From: Candidatus Woesearchaeota archaeon
GTDB taxonomy: Archaea > Nanobdellota > Nanobdellia > Woesearchaeales > GW2011-AR4
Assembly: GCA_016185755.1 (NCBI GenBank)
Contig: JACPMX010000014.1
Coordinates: 53,868-117,867, forward strand
DNA length: 64,000 bases
Direction of reading: 5' to 3'
This document shows, in pieces, positions 26,901 to 41,900 of the stretch. Positions within the stretch are counted from its first letter, which is position 1. Each line of letters begins with the position of its first letter. The notes below the pieces were generated by a model that did not search any database, was not told the DNA's origin, and worked only from the letters and a program-made list of their open reading frames with translations. Both the position numbers and the translations under genes were made by a program.

Positions 26901-29900
26901 GTTTTTCCCAAACTGCATGCATTCGCCAAACTTGCAGCTTGTCTGGTTTATGGTGGCATTGTGAATCATGCTTGCATTCAGCCCATTGTTGCTCCTGTCA
27001 ATTCCGTATCCAGAATGCTCTGCAATGTCCGCTGATGAAAGCGAAATGTTCCAGATTGCGACTTCGTCCATTAATCCTTCAAAAAATCTGATATCCCCAT
27101 CATGGCTTCCTATTCTTAATGGCTTGTTGCTGTCAGAGATTGAGCCTGTAACTGCAGTTTGGCTCTGAAGAGAGCCATCCACATAAATCCTGATCTGGCT
27201 TTCGTCATAAGTTGCCGCTACATGCACCCATGTGTTGTTTTTCGCTGTAACTGCCGAGTTGACAGTGTATGTTGTTGGCGTAACATCCAGCCTGAATTGC
27301 CATGTGCCGTCTGTCTGTATCCAAATTCTGTATGCATTATCCTTGTCGGCAATATCCTCTATAGCTCCATCAACAGCTGTTGGATAAACCCAAGCTTCCA
27401 TGGATACAGATTTAGTCAAATTGATAGTCTCGTTAAACGGCACCTGCACGTCATCATCAACACCATCAAAGAAGAGGCATTTGCCAAACATGCACCTTGT
27501 TTCATTGTAAATTGGGGCATCGATAGTACCATTATTCCCGTAAATGGAGCTGTCAACAGACAAAGTATTATTCTCGCCTATTGAGCTGTCATTGTTAAAG
27601 TGGAACAATACAACAGTGCTTGCGTTTGCAGTTAATGGCTTTGCGCTTGATTTATCAAACGGCATGTACAGCACAAGATTTTGCTCATTTGCTATTGTGT
27701 GTGTAACATTCAACTGCCTCTCTGATTCCAAAGTGTCATTGTTGAACTTCATGTACAGGACAGTTGAAGAATTAATCAAAGAGCTCAAATCCTGCTGGTA
27801 CAGATTGCTTATTCCTTTGTTATCTGCCCCTTGATACCATGAGATATAGCTCCAGTTCACAACTGCCTGAGCATCAAAGACTTGGCTTGTAAAGTTTGAA
27901 GTGTTGAAATATCCCCATCCAAGCTGGTAGTGCTGCAAAATAGTTTCATTGCTTAAAGAAACATTCCAGATTGCTACTTCGTCAATTGTGCCGTTGAATT
28001 GGCTATCACCAGACTGTCCGCTAATGGTTAATGTTGGAATATTATTAATTGAAGCTACAGCTATACTTCCACTCGTTATCTGAAACCCATCTTTATAGAT
28101 TATTCCAGTGCTTCCATCCCAAGTGCCTGCAATATGCTGCCATTTGTTCAGCTCATAAGCGCTATTGCCTGTTGAGATGCAATTATTATTGATGCAGAAC
28201 TGTATTCTTGTGCTTTGGCCTGCAACCCCTGTTCCAAGCCTTAAAACTACAACATTTCCAGCTTGCTCCGCTATAATTGGCATGTATCCACCATTTGTTC
28301 CAAAGCTGTGTGGATAGACCCAAGCCTCAAAGGATGCTGAAGTTGCTCCGTTTAATTCAGTAAAACCGGTTGCGCTTGCATTTACAAAATCAGTTGTACC
28401 ATCAAAAGTCAGTCCGAATGAGCCAAACTTTGTTGTTGAGTTCCATGCAGGGTCATCGCTTGCAGCAGCATTGTCTTTCCCAAGCGTTGCATTATTTCCA
28501 TAAAATGACGAGTCATTTGTATATTGTCCTGTGCCTTCCTCAAAATGCAGCAATAAAACAGTTGAAGCATTTGGAGAAATAAATCTATCTCTTGGCATGT
28601 TCAATGTTTGATTTAATAAAGAGCTTACATTTATAGTAACATTCGCCCCTGCCCCAGTTCCAACAACCCTTGAGGTTATCAAGTTCAGGCCTGTAGTGAG
28701 ATTTCCTCTCACAAAATCCGTATCCGAATCATCAGTAAAAATTCTTCTTGAAGGGTTTGTTATGTTGAAGTTGATGTTTGACTCGTCAAGGAAGATGTCA
28801 ATTGGGTTGTTGCTTACATTTGTTCCATTGCTCAAGTTGATATGGCCTGAAACAGCCACATTGGAGCCGATTAATGCAGCGCTTAAGTTGAGGCTCATGT
28901 TAAGCTGCAGCAATTTAATCACGCCCTGGCTTGATATGTTCACCAAAAATCCATCGCTGTCAAAAACAGTGATGTTCCATCTCCAGGTTCCTAGCTGGGT
29001 TAAATTGAACGAGGAATTATACAAGTCTCCAACTGCTGCTGTGTCTGACAAGTTAAATATGCTTCCATCCGGGGCAAACAAAGTGAAATTGACATAAGTA
29101 ATTGTATTGTCTGAATCTGTAACATTCGCAACTATTGTTACATTCCTGTTAAATATCGGGAAAGACGGAATTGTATAATTTGCATTTATGACAGGAACTG
29201 AAGTGACCCTGAATGTTGTTAATGCTTCACCCGGGATTGTATCAGCATAAGTCGCATTGACTTTTACAGTGTATGTTGCTGCTGTTGTTTGTCCAGCTAA
29301 AGTGTAGTTGTAATTTCCATAAGAATCCGTATATATATTGGAATAATTCAAGGTTACATTGCTCACAATTACTGGCTTGGAAGAATCGTTTGTTGCAAAG
29401 TCCAATCTGTATTGTATGTATCTGGAAACGTTGCTCAATGGAATTGCACCGCCTATTCCGGCCGAAGCCCAACCAGAGTATGTTACATTGTCATCCGATG
29501 TCCTGACATTTGCTGTTATGTTTGCGCCCGGCTGGGTGACATTTCCGATAATGACTGCAGTCCAGTTTGTCTTGTAGCCTGCATCAAAGTATTGTGAGTA
29601 GAAAGTTCCTGTAAATGATTGGGATGAATTTGCAGGAAGTGCTCCGGAGCTTATAGATTGTGTTAATATTCTAATTCTTCCATCACCGCCTAAACCTCCT
29701 ATGCCTGGAACGTTTGACGCACCTGAATCACCTGAAGGATCGCCACCACATCCTGCTCCGCCAGAGCCTCCTGTAAGTCCTGCTCCTCCCCCTCCCCCTC
29801 CCCCCTTATCTGCTCCTTGGCATACCGATGCGCCCCCGTTGCCGCCATTGCCTCCTTGGCCGCCGGATGCACCTGTAGCGGCAATAGTTCCAATATTTAT

Positions 29901-32900
29901 TGAAGCTGTTGTTATTAAGATGCTTCCGCCCGCTCCTCCCCCTCCTCCTGAGCCTCCTGAGCCTCCACCACCACCACCACCATTGCCTACAGTCCCAGAG
30001 CCTGCATTTGAACCGCCTGTTCCGCTAGTTCCAGAGGTTCCATTTGCGATTATAAGTCCACTGTTAATAGTTGCATTAGAAAATATGATTATGATTCCTC
30101 CGCCATTGCCTCCTTGGCCTCCGTTGCCGCCATTGCCTCCTGCACCGCTTGTTCCACCTCCTGAAGTTCCGCCGCTGCCAGCACCATGTCCTCCTGCGCC
30201 CCCGCCCCCGCCTGAGCCTAAAAATATCTGTGATAAATTTGCTGAACCGTAAGTTGCTGCTGCCGTACCTCCTGTCCCTGTTGTTCCAGCAGGTGCAGCA
30301 GCGCCTCCCCCGCATTTGCCGCCAGCAGACGCAACTCCATCAGTTCCTGCATTTGAAGTCGAATAAGCGCCTCCTGCGCCCCCGCCTCCAAGTCCTCCTG
30401 AACCATATCCTGCTAAGCATCCTCCTGAACCTACTGCCCCAGAAGCCCCTCCTATGAATCCGCCTCCTCCGGCCCCAACTCCTAATCCAGATGTTCCGTT
30501 AAATCCTGATGTTCCGCTGTTTCCTGAGCCGCATGAAGCACAGCCTGAGCCGCCAGTACCGCCAGAGCCGCCAGTACCGCCAGCAAATCCTTTTGCAGTT
30601 GTGTTGATTGCCCCATTTATGGTGACTGTCCCGTTAGCCCTGAAAACTACAATCCCTCCCGTCAGATTATTATACGCGGGAGCTGTGATTGAAGCTCCTG
30701 AATTAACTGTAACATCAACAAAATTCGGAACCCTTACAATCTGAGTCCTGTTATCCCTTTGCTCATAACTATTTGTTAAGGGAGTTGTTATTGTGATGTT
30801 GTTGCTGCTCACAGAATTGATTATCCTGAATTCATAATTTCCTGAATAAGTCCCGTTCATTGAAATAATCAATATTTCATCACCTGACTTAAACCATGTT
30901 GATTGGTTAACCCCGATGACAGTAGCTCCAGCAGGCAAGCTATCATTTGCGATGTAAGTGTAATTATTCACAATAGAATTCACTGCAGCTACTGTAATGC
31001 TTCCATCGCTTCCATTCCCGACATTGACGGAAATGTTTAATGTTAAATTCTCCCCATCAGTTTTAGTCCCATTGTAAACTCCAAGATTGAAGTCAGCAGC
31101 AGCATTGTCTGTGAAGTTTTTGCTTATGGCCTGCTGGGTTGAATCAACAAAAATCCTGATTAAGTTGTTGCTCACATTAGTCCCGTTGCTTAGATTTATA
31201 TGGCCGCTGACAGCAATCGGCGAAGAGGCAGGAATAAGAGTGGCATTTAGATTTTCTGTTATCTGCATCAAGGTTATATTTCCAATTCCAATCATATTTA
31301 CTATAAACCCATCAGCATCCGTGACAGAAACATTCCAAAGCCAAGTGCCGTAATTTGTAAGATTAAAGCTGACATTGTACAAATCACCAACTCTTGCAGT
31401 GTTATTAGTTAAATTTATAATGCTTCCATTTGCTGGCTTTAAGGTGAAGTTGATGTAAAGAATATTATTGTCAGCATCAGTAACATTAACAACAAAAGTC
31501 ACATTCTGCCCAAATCTTGGATATGTTGGAATTGTTATGTTGGTATTTATTACAGGAACTGATGTGGCCCTGAATGTTGCCAAAGCTTCGCCTGGAATTG
31601 TATCTGAATAAGTTGTGTTGACCTTGACAGAGTATGTTGCTGCTGTTGTGCCTGCTATTATGGTAAAGTTATAGTTGCCATAAGAGTTTGTGAAGATGCC
31701 TGTATAATTGACTGTGACATTCTGCAAATAAGGAGTTCTGCTTGAGTTGCTTGAGTTGAATTTGGCAAGGTACTGGAAATACCTGTTTACTGCATTTGCT
31801 GTAATCTGGCTTAGCGCATTATCGCTTACTTGGGACCAATCGTTAAATGTTACATTGTCAGCGCTTGTCCTGTAGTAGAGACTTAGATTTGTATTGACAG
31901 GAGTTGCATTGCTCCATAATATATTGGTCCAATTTACAACAGCGCCTGCATCAAACACTTGGGACGTGAAATTCCCTTCTTTGGCATAGACTTCTGTTGT
32001 GTTATATCCGGAAATTGGGTTTGTATTTCCTGTTGAAGTTAAAAACTCAAGCTTAATTCTTCCAACGCTTCCATTGCCGCCGCTTGAAGTTCCAGTCAAT
32101 ATTCCTCCGGTTCCATTTGAAGCATTCACTAGGAAATTGCCCAAAGAAATGGAAACCCCTTTAAGCAATATTGCACCTCCTGAGCCTCCCCCACCATAAG
32201 CGTTGTTTGAAGTGCCTGTTCCCCTTCCGCCATCTGCCAAAATGCTGCCCGTCACAGATATATTGTTTGCAGCTATGAATATTATCCCTCCTCCATCTCC
32301 GCCTTTGCTGTCCGGCGAAACAGTTGGCCCTCCTCCGCCTGAGCCAAAAATCAACTTGCTTAAGTCCGAAAATCCATAGGGAGTTCCAGCCTGTCCGCCA
32401 TCTCCAGTTGTTTCAATGCTGCCTTTTGTTCCGTTGGTTGCGTAGCCTGCCCCTCCTCCTCCACCCTGGCCTTCGCAAGCTCCTGCACCTCTTCTTTCCC
32501 CTCCACCTCCGCCTCCATCATTATTTGCAGTTGAAGTATTTGTCCCAAGGCCTCTTACACTTTCTCCTGCAAAGGCCCAGCTGCAGCCATTTGAAGTTAA
32601 GCCGCCCCTGTATCCTTTTTCTGTGACATTGATTCCTCCGGCAACGCTGACATTTCCCCTGCTCCTGAATGCAACAATTCCGCCTTGGAAGCCTTCCCAA
32701 TCTAAAGCGGTAATGTAAGCCCCGCTCAATATAGTGACATTGGCATAATTTGGAACCCTCACTATTTGGGTTGAATTTGCTATGGTGCCATTAAATCCGC
32801 CGGAAGTATAATTATTTGCAAGTGGCTTATTCAATGTAATATTGTTATTGCTTAAAGCAGCAATTCTTTTGAATTCATAATTCCCTGTGTAAACTCCTCC

Positions 32901-35900
32901 GGAGCCATTCTGCATCTGTATTATCATGATTTCATCCCCGACCTTGAATTTGTTGCTTGAGGTGTCATTCACGCCAATCACCTGGCTGCCAACAGGCAGG
33001 CTTGCATTTACAACAAAAGTATAGTTGTTAATGACTGTTTCAGAACCATTGACTGTCAAATAGCCGTCTGCGCCATTGCCGAAATCATAGTCAAGCGTGA
33101 CATTTGCTGCATCAGTCCTGGTTGAATTGTAAATCCCCTTATCAAAATGAGTTTCATTGTCGTCAGTGAAGTTTCTGTTCAAAAATTGTTCAGTGCTGTC
33201 AACAAAAATCCTGATTAAATTATTGCTTACATTAGTCCCATTGCTCAAATTAATATGGCCAGAGACAGCAATTGGAGACGAAGCAGGAATAATACTTGCA
33301 TTCAAATTCTCTGTTACCTCCATCAAAATAATCTGCCCATTTCCTGTCATGTTCACAACAAATCCGTCAGCATCTGTCAACGAAATGTTCCACAGCCAAG
33401 TTCCGTATTGGGAGACATTGAATGTTGCATTGTGCAAATCGCCAAACTTTGTTGTGTTCGCAAATCTTGAAATTGCGCCGCTTGGAGCAGTCACAGTATA
33501 ATTAATGTAAAGAATGTTGTTGTTTGTATCAGTCGCATTGACTATCAAAGTCACATTCTGCCCGAATCTTGGATATGTAGGCACGGTATAATTTGCATTA
33601 ATCACAGGCAATGCAACAGTTGTGAATGTTGTAGTCTTCTCGTCTCCAAGTGTTGATTCAAATGTTGTGTTGACCCTTACTGTATGCGTTCCAAAAGTGC
33701 TTGGAGATGTCAATGTAAAGTTGTAAATGCCAAATTCATTAGTCAAAATGCCTGTGAAGTTCAAGGTTACATTGTTCAGCACAGGAGCATATTTCGCATC
33801 AGTTGTGTTGAAATCGGCTTTGTATTGAAGGTATCTTGAATAGTAATTAACTATTGACAAAGTCTTGTTTGTGTGCCTCTGCCATTGCGTGAATGTAGTT
33901 GAGTCATTTGAAGCTCTTGTTGACAATTCAAGCTTTGTGACTCCTCTTTCGTAATGATTTCTTATTTCATCAGCGCTTAAAGAAATGTTCCAGACATTAA
34001 CCTCGTCTATTCTTCCATTAAAAAATGCATTAGGGGAAGCTAAATGAGGCCTTCCTCCTATAATGAAGCTTTCAGGGCTGTTTGTCAAGCTGCCGGATTG
34101 TGCAGAGCTTGCATCCAGAATTCCGTTCACATAAAGCCTTTGTTGAGCACCATCATATACTCCAACAACATGCTGCCATTCATTTGTTCTTGGAACAAAT
34201 ACTCCATTAGTTTCAATTGTAGCGCCTGTGGTTGTCCTGAATGCAAATTGAGTGACTCCGTTAATGAATAGGTGGTAAACTCCATCAGTGTTTGCAGACC
34301 TCTGCTTTCCGCCTATTTCCATACTTGTTGGTAGCGTAGTTGGGTTAACCCAGGCCTCTATTGTAACGGCAGAAACAGCATCCAAACTATTGATGTCGCT
34401 AACATTCACAAAATCATTCACCCCGTCAAACAGCAAAGCTTTTGAAAACTTTCCGTCTGTGAAGTTCCTTCCAAAATCAGAGCTTGAATTGAATGTTCTA
34501 GTTCCATTGTTGCCGTATTGCGAATAATCAATAACTTTTGCGCCTGCGTGTTGCGCTATTAAATCAGAAGATAATGTTTTGTTCCAGATTGCAATTTCAT
34601 CCAGAGTTCCGTTCCAGTTTCTTGCAGGAGCATCATCTCGTGGAACGTCGCCAACAATGAAGGACATTCCGTCAGGAGTGAATTTAGGCTTTGTGCCTGT
34701 AACAGTCTTTGAGTTTGTCATCACACCATTAACGTAAAGCCTTAATGTGACATTGTCCCACGTCACAGAAACATGCTGCCATTGCTTTGCGATTACTGCC
34801 GGGCAATTTGGATCGCACAAGTCTGCGCCGCCATCATACTGGAAAGTCCAGACACCGGCAATCTGCTGCAACAAGCTGGCCATCTGCACAGATCCGCCTG
34901 GAACAAGATTTTCATTGCTCAAAATATACTTATTGCCCGGGCCCACAGTTTGCGTCTTTGGATAAGCCCATGCTTCCAAAGTGAATTTGCTTGAATTAGC
35001 GTCAAGGAAATAGCTTGTGTTGATCCAGCTTGTAAGCCCGTTGAACTCCATCCCTTCCCCAAACTTATAATTAGTGTAATTAACAGAAGTTATGTTCATG
35101 AAAGTCGCATTATTCCCGTATCTTGACATGTCAATCCCATATCCAGAATGCTCTGCAATGTCAGCTGATGAAAGCGAAATGTTCCAGATTGCGAGTTCGT
35201 CTATTGTTCCATTGAAGTTTGAGGTGTCAGCGTTCTTGTTCTTCCCTATAACCCAATTGTCCTCGGCATTGCCTCCTATAAGGCCTGTTGAGGCTTCCTG
35301 AACATCTAAAGCCCCATCAATATAAATTCGGTTGAAAGCCCCATCATAAGTTGCAGCCACATGATACCATCTGTTTGCCTCTAATACTTTATTTGAGTCT
35401 GTGGTGGAATCTGAGGGGCCATTTTCCATGATAAACCTGAGCTTGCCATCCAAGCCTCCTCCAAATCCAGCACCCATTACAATAAATATAGTTGACTCTG
35501 TGTTTCCGCTTGTTTCATGGTCAAAAATATAATGTCCAAGGTTCGTTGTAACGTCATTTAAGTAAATCCATGCTTCTAGAGTTATTCCGCCGCTGAAATT
35601 AGTCAAACTCTTTGAGGCATTTATTGTTATATTGTTCTTGATTCCATCAAATTCCATTCCAAATCCAAACTTTGAATTTGTTATATTGTAAACAGGACAG
35701 AATGTTGGATTGCCGCAAGTTCCGTTATTCATGTATGTTGAGTTGTCTCTGAAGAAAGTGTCATTCTCTCCCATTGCAGATTCGTTGTCAAAATGAAGTA
35801 ATAGAACGGTGCTTGCATTTGCAACCAACGGCTTCGCATTTGCAGAATCAAACGGCATATAAAGTACTAAATTTGTTTCAGCAGAAATGTTATGTGTTAC

Positions 35901-38900
35901 ATTCAACTGCCTCTCAGATTCCAAAGTGTCATTGTTGAACTTCATGTACAATACAGTAGAGGCATTGACCAAATCTGATAAATCATTCCCGTAATTATTC
36001 GGCACATTCCAGCTTATTGACGTCCAGTTTACAACACCGCTTTGCTCGAAAACTCTTGAAGTAAAGTTTCCTTTGTATGGCTTAAAAGTGTTGCCTGCTA
36101 CACTCCAGTTATTTGCGATTAAGCTCTGGTTGAATAAGACGTCTCTTTCCCTTTGTGTCAAAAGCCTCTTCCAGATTGCAACTTCATCAATCCTTCCATT
36201 AAAGAAGACATCTGGAGCTTGGACACTGCATCTTCCGCCTATTCTAAGTGAAACACCGCTGTCATAACTTCCTACTGTATGTCCGGCTCCCGTTGCAAGA
36301 TTATTGACTGAAATATTTATTGTATTAGCTGTTGAATCATGCCAAGCTATTACATGATACCACCTTCCCAAGGTAGGAGAGCCTGATGCATTGGCATCAA
36401 CTACAGTTCTGGATGAACCATCTCCTACAATAAATTCGAATCTTGATGCAGTGCTGTCATATTTAAGCCAGTACTCGGCTTGGTTACCTTGTATTTGCTC
36501 GCCTTTGCATAATATTGTCCCTTCATTGTTGCTGTCAAGATAAACCCATGTCGACATTGTAAAGTCAATGTCGCCCATGCTCAATTCTGCATTGTCTGAC
36601 ACATTCAGGAATTCAGAATTTGCAGATGTGAATTGTGCAGCATTATCCCTTATTCCAGGATTCGATGTCACAGTATTTTGATCTGCAAGATAGCTGTTAT
36701 TCTTGGCATCTTTTCTTGTGCTGCTGCTTTCATCCAGCTTCCAGTAAGCAGTCAAATTTACGCTTAAATTTCCATCAGGATCATAATCCCAGTCAGCTAA
36801 AGTTACATTCGCATCCGCTCCTGTTCCTCTTACAACAGTCGCATTTCTTGAAGTGCTTTTGTTGAAATCAGCATCTGAGTTGTCAGTAACATTCAATCCA
36901 AGATAATACTCGACATTGTCCAAAAACACCCTTACAAGATGATTGAATAAATTGCTTCCGTTGCTTAAATTGACTTTTCCAGAAACTCCAACAACAGCTC
37001 CGGTTAAGAAGTTAGTGCTTGTGTTCAAGCCCAAAGTCAAATTAATGCTTCCATTAGCCAAGGAAAAGTTGGAAAATGAAGTGACATTAAACGTTACATT
37101 GTTCCTTGCATAGCTTAATATAGCGCATGAAGGGGCTAAACATTCAACACCGTCCTTCAGTATTTTTGGAGTTACAACGTAAATATTGTAGATGCTTACA
37201 TTTGCGCTTGAATTTAATGTGCTGTGCAATGACTCTGCAATGATTCCAGCTCGGTTCAAGCTAATGTTGACATTTTTATTCAAGTCAGCCCCTGTAACAT
37301 TGATTGGAGCATTCCATACTATTTTTCCATAAACAGTGCTTTCAATAACAGCATTGCTTATGCTGTCAAATGCATTCAAATTGTTGAAATCTGTTGTTGT
37401 TCCGTTGAAACTTGAAACCCTTGCAACTGTCACATTGAAATTGTCAATTGTTCTCATCAGCCTGTATCCAAGCACAGTTCCATCACAGGTTACATTAAAG
37501 CTTGCAATTGTCCTGTTTGCAAAGGAAGCTTCATAATAGTAATATCTGTTTTGTGCAGAGAAATTCATCTTTATCGGAGCATTCCAATTGCCGCTTCCAT
37601 TATGGCTCAAGGTGCAGTTGATATTCGTTCCATTGATTGAATTGACGAAATCTGTAAAGTTGACAGTGAAATTAAACAGTTCATTCACAATAACTGTCCT
37701 TAATTCAGTGTCATCAAATATCGACAAGTTGCTCCTCAAGGAATAATTGATGCTCACATTGTTCAAGATTGGAGTGTACCTTGCATCAGTTGTGTTGAAA
37801 TCCACTTTGTACTGGAAGTATCTTGCTATTGCATTTGATGTTATTGAGCTTAATGTATTATTGCTTAACCCAGTCCATGCAGTAAATGTCACATTATCAT
37901 TTGAAGTCCTGTAACTCAAGTTTAATTTCAAAGCTCCTTTTTCGTATAATCTTTTTCTGAATTCTGGAGTTAAAGTCTGGTTCCAGATTGTCAATTCGTC
38001 AATTGTGCCGTTCCAGAATCTCTGGGTTGCCTGAGCGCCAACAACAATCTGATTATCTGTAGCCCCGCTTCCCGAAGAATATGAGGTAATGTCCTCCCCT
38101 CCCCCGTCAATCTGGATTCCAACCTGGTCGTTTGCAGCGTCATGCCATGCTGCAATGAAATACCACCTGTTTATTGACGGAGTTCCGATGCTATTTGCAG
38201 CTGCATCGCCGCTTGCTCCCGGCTTTGACACCCTGAATACAAACCTGTCATTGGCGTTAACATTGCTTGCATCATACCAAAGAGTGTACTCTGAAGGCTT
38301 TTCCATGACTGTCATCATCTTCGTGCTTGCATCAACTGGCTTGCCGTTCATGTAAACCCACGCTGTAACCGCAAAATCATTGTCGCCAAAGCTGAGGTTT
38401 CTTGCGCTGGTGACATTAATGTAGTCGTTTACGCCGTCAAACACCAACGCCTTTGAAAACTTTCCATCTGTGAAGTTCCTTCCGAAATCAGAGCTTGAAT
38501 TGAAATTTCTAGTTCCATTGTTGCCGTATTGCGAATAATCAATTATTTTTGCGCCTGCGTGCTGCGCTATTTTATCGCTTGACAATGAAATGTTCCAGAT
38601 GACTACTTCGTCGAGGGTGCCATTGTAAAAGCTACCTGTTGCTAGAGGTCTTCCTCCTATTACAAGTGAATGTATAGAGTTTATCAAGTCTCCTGATGCT
38701 GATGCTGTGTTTGTCTGAACACCATCGATATAAATCCTCGCAGTGCTGCCATCATAAGTTCCAGCAACATGCTGCCATTCTCCAAAAATCGGAGCTTTTA
38801 GTCCTCCAAGTTCGGTAACAGTACCAGCGCCTGTTCCTGTTTTTATCCTAAAATTATAAGATGTTGTAGGAGAGTTCAAAAATATTTGATAGGCATAACT

Positions 38901-41900
38901 ACCGCTTGTGCCATTTTGCTTGCCGATAATTTCTCCAGACTCGCCAGTTCCTTCTCTAAGTGGTCTTACCCAAGCTTCAAGTGTCACTTGTTTAGCATCT
39001 AAAAATGAATTATCACTAACTTCAACATAATCATCCACCCCATCAAACTGCATAGCCTCTTGGAATTTGCCAGTGAAATTAACCACACTTCCATTCATCA
39101 AACTCGCATTATTCCCGTAAATGCTCCTGTCAATTCCATACCCTGAATGCTGCGCAATTATTTGAGATGAAAGCGAAATGTTCCAGACTGCGACTTCGTC
39201 GATGCTATAATTAGATTCTCTAGAGTTGCCGCTATCGCCAATCTGCAAATCTTGGGTTACATCAGTTATTGTATCTGTGAACGCTGGGCTTCCAATTAAT
39301 GCGCCATCATAATAGAAATTTAGGATATTGCCGACTCTGCTTACAGAATAATGATGCCATTCATTTTGCGTTGGTACAGGGGCGTCAGCAGAAGCACCTG
39401 ATCCGCCAATAACATCAAAAAATACATCGCCGTTTTGTCCTGGTAAATTTAATTGGTAGAAGTCCCATGACCTTCCCGTACCGCTCCCATACTGGCCAAG
39501 GAAAGTCTGGCCATATCCTTTCCACTTGACCCAAAACTCAATTGCAAACTCTTTTGTTCCGAAAGCCCAATGAGGACTGTCACTTACATTTACAAAATCT
39601 TCAAATCCAGTGAAATCCAGCGAAGCCTTGCCAAAGCGCGGGCTGCTTTCGTTGAATATCGGGCATTGGCTCAAATCAAGCCTGCAAGTTCCATTAAATT
39701 TCTCTCCGACAGCCGCATTATTCAAAAACAATGAAGCATTCTCTCCAGTTCCGGTATCATTGTTGAAGTGCATCAGCAAGACAGTGCTTCCATTTGGAAC
39801 TAATTCTTTTGCCTGCGATGAATCAAACGGCATATACAAAACTAAATTTGTTTCAGCAGAAATATCGTGAGTGACATTCAGCGGCTTTTCAGATTCCTGA
39901 GTGTCATTGTTGAACTTCATGTACAAGATAGTTGAGGCATTAACCAAGCTGCTCAAATCCTGCTGGTAGCCTGCGCTTACTCCTTTATCATCTGCTCCTT
40001 GATACCATGATATATAGCTCCAGTTCACAATTGCATTTGCATCAAAAACTTGGCTTGTAAAATTGGAAGTGTTGAAATAGCCCCAGCCGAGCTGGTAAAA
40101 CTCTTTGATCGTGCTGTTCCCAAGCGAAATGTTCCAGATTGAAAGCTCGTCCAAAGTTCCGTTAAATGGGACACCGGTTTGATCATAAGTAAGTCTTCCA
40201 ATCATCAAATCATAATTGTTTTGTATTGTACCTGTCAGCGTGTTTGGTCCGGACTGATTGCTAATAACCCTATCTCCATCCAAAAACATATTTACGCTGT
40301 CACCTCTTACTTGCCCGTCATACGTGACAACCAGATGATGCCAATTGTTGTCGAATAGCGGAATCATCGAAAGGGTCCGGGTATTAAGGAAATTGGCGTT
40401 GTTGTCGTTCACTAGGTACATAGTTAAGTTCCTGTTTGCTATCACGAGATTGTACCCTCTATTTGGGCCGATGCTGCTGTCTGCATTTTTGCTTATTATA
40501 GAACTTTCCGCACCTATGTGGAAATCTCCTGTTTTTATCCACATCACGAAGCTGAAAGGGTTTGTCCTTTCAAAGTTGAGAGTTGCAGAGCTCGTTATGT
40601 TCAAGGCATCCTGATTTGCGCCGTCAAAATTCAGCCCGAAGCTTCCAAATTTTGTTGATGAATTCCATGTCGGATCATCGGCTGCAGCAGCATTGTTTTT
40701 TCCAAGAGTTGCATTATTTCCATAAAATGACGAGTCATTTGTGTATTGCCCTGTGCCTTCTTCGAAATGCAATAATAAAACAGTTGAGGCGTTCGGCGCA
40801 ATGAACCTTTCCCTTGGCAAATTCAGTGTTTGATTTTGAAGTGAGCTGATATTCGCAGTCACATTCGCCCCTGCTCCAGTTCCAACAACCCTTGAAGTTA
40901 TCAAGTTGCCTGCTGTGCTGAAATTCCCAAGCAGGAAATCTGTGTCTAAATCATCAACAAACCTTCCAACGCTTCCATTTGTTGAAACATTAGCCAAAGA
41001 GGCAAAATTATGCGCATCTGCAATCTGGTTGGAAAAATTAAATCGCTGGTTGTGAACTCCGGGAGTCAGGACACGAACTGTCCAGTATCCGGTCTTTGAG
41101 TCACAATTATAGCTTGGATAATAAACTCCAATTATTTTGTAAGAATGCCCTGTTAGCTGCTCTTTTGTAAGCAATGCATAAGCATGGCCATTGAAACTTG
41201 TTGTGCTGTAGTTCCCAAGGCCAACATGCAGGGCATAGGCTGACGGGATTATGGTGAAAAAGTCTCCATAACCTTTAAATACCTCCAAGTCATCAGTAGC
41301 CTCATGAGAGTCGAAATCAGCGAGCACATCGTTGCGGACAGCGAAATCTGCCACGGCAAGCCTACTTTCAATGGCACTAGGATATTGGTCAGCGATATCG
41401 TTGAATTGGTTGCTGCCGGCGAAAGTGTTGAACGCATAGTTGAAAGCTACCCAGGCTTGACTAAAGAGATGGTTAGGAATGCCTTGGAATATGCCGCCAG
41501 ACTCGTCAGAGGAGAACGCGGCTATGCCAAAATTCCTGCTTGATGAGAACATTAGAATAGAGGTTAAAGAATTTCTCAAATCAAAAGGGTTTTCAGCCGA
41601 GTATGCTGCCAAAGGTGTCAGTAATGGCAGGCTGGCTTCATTGGCCAAAGAGAAATCCTTAATTTTAGTCTCTCGTGATTCTGATTTTCTTAATAAATCA
41701 ACATTCCCGCCAAAAGAATTCTCCGGCATGATAGTTTTTGTTATCCATCCACCAACAGTTGAAAGGCTGGTTAAAGCTTTATCATTGCTTTTAGCTGAAG
41801 TTAAGGAATTTAAGGGCAAGCTATTTGTAGTTGACGAAGAAGATTTTGAGGCAGTTGACTGAGAGAATGCCGAAGACTTGTATTTCCCCTTATTAATTCC

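Noticed and set aside
29701-30252. 183-aa plus-strand Pro-rich ORF
   Set aside because: It is the antisense image of the Gly-rich region of the giant protein (GGN against CCN codons) with no promoter or domain.
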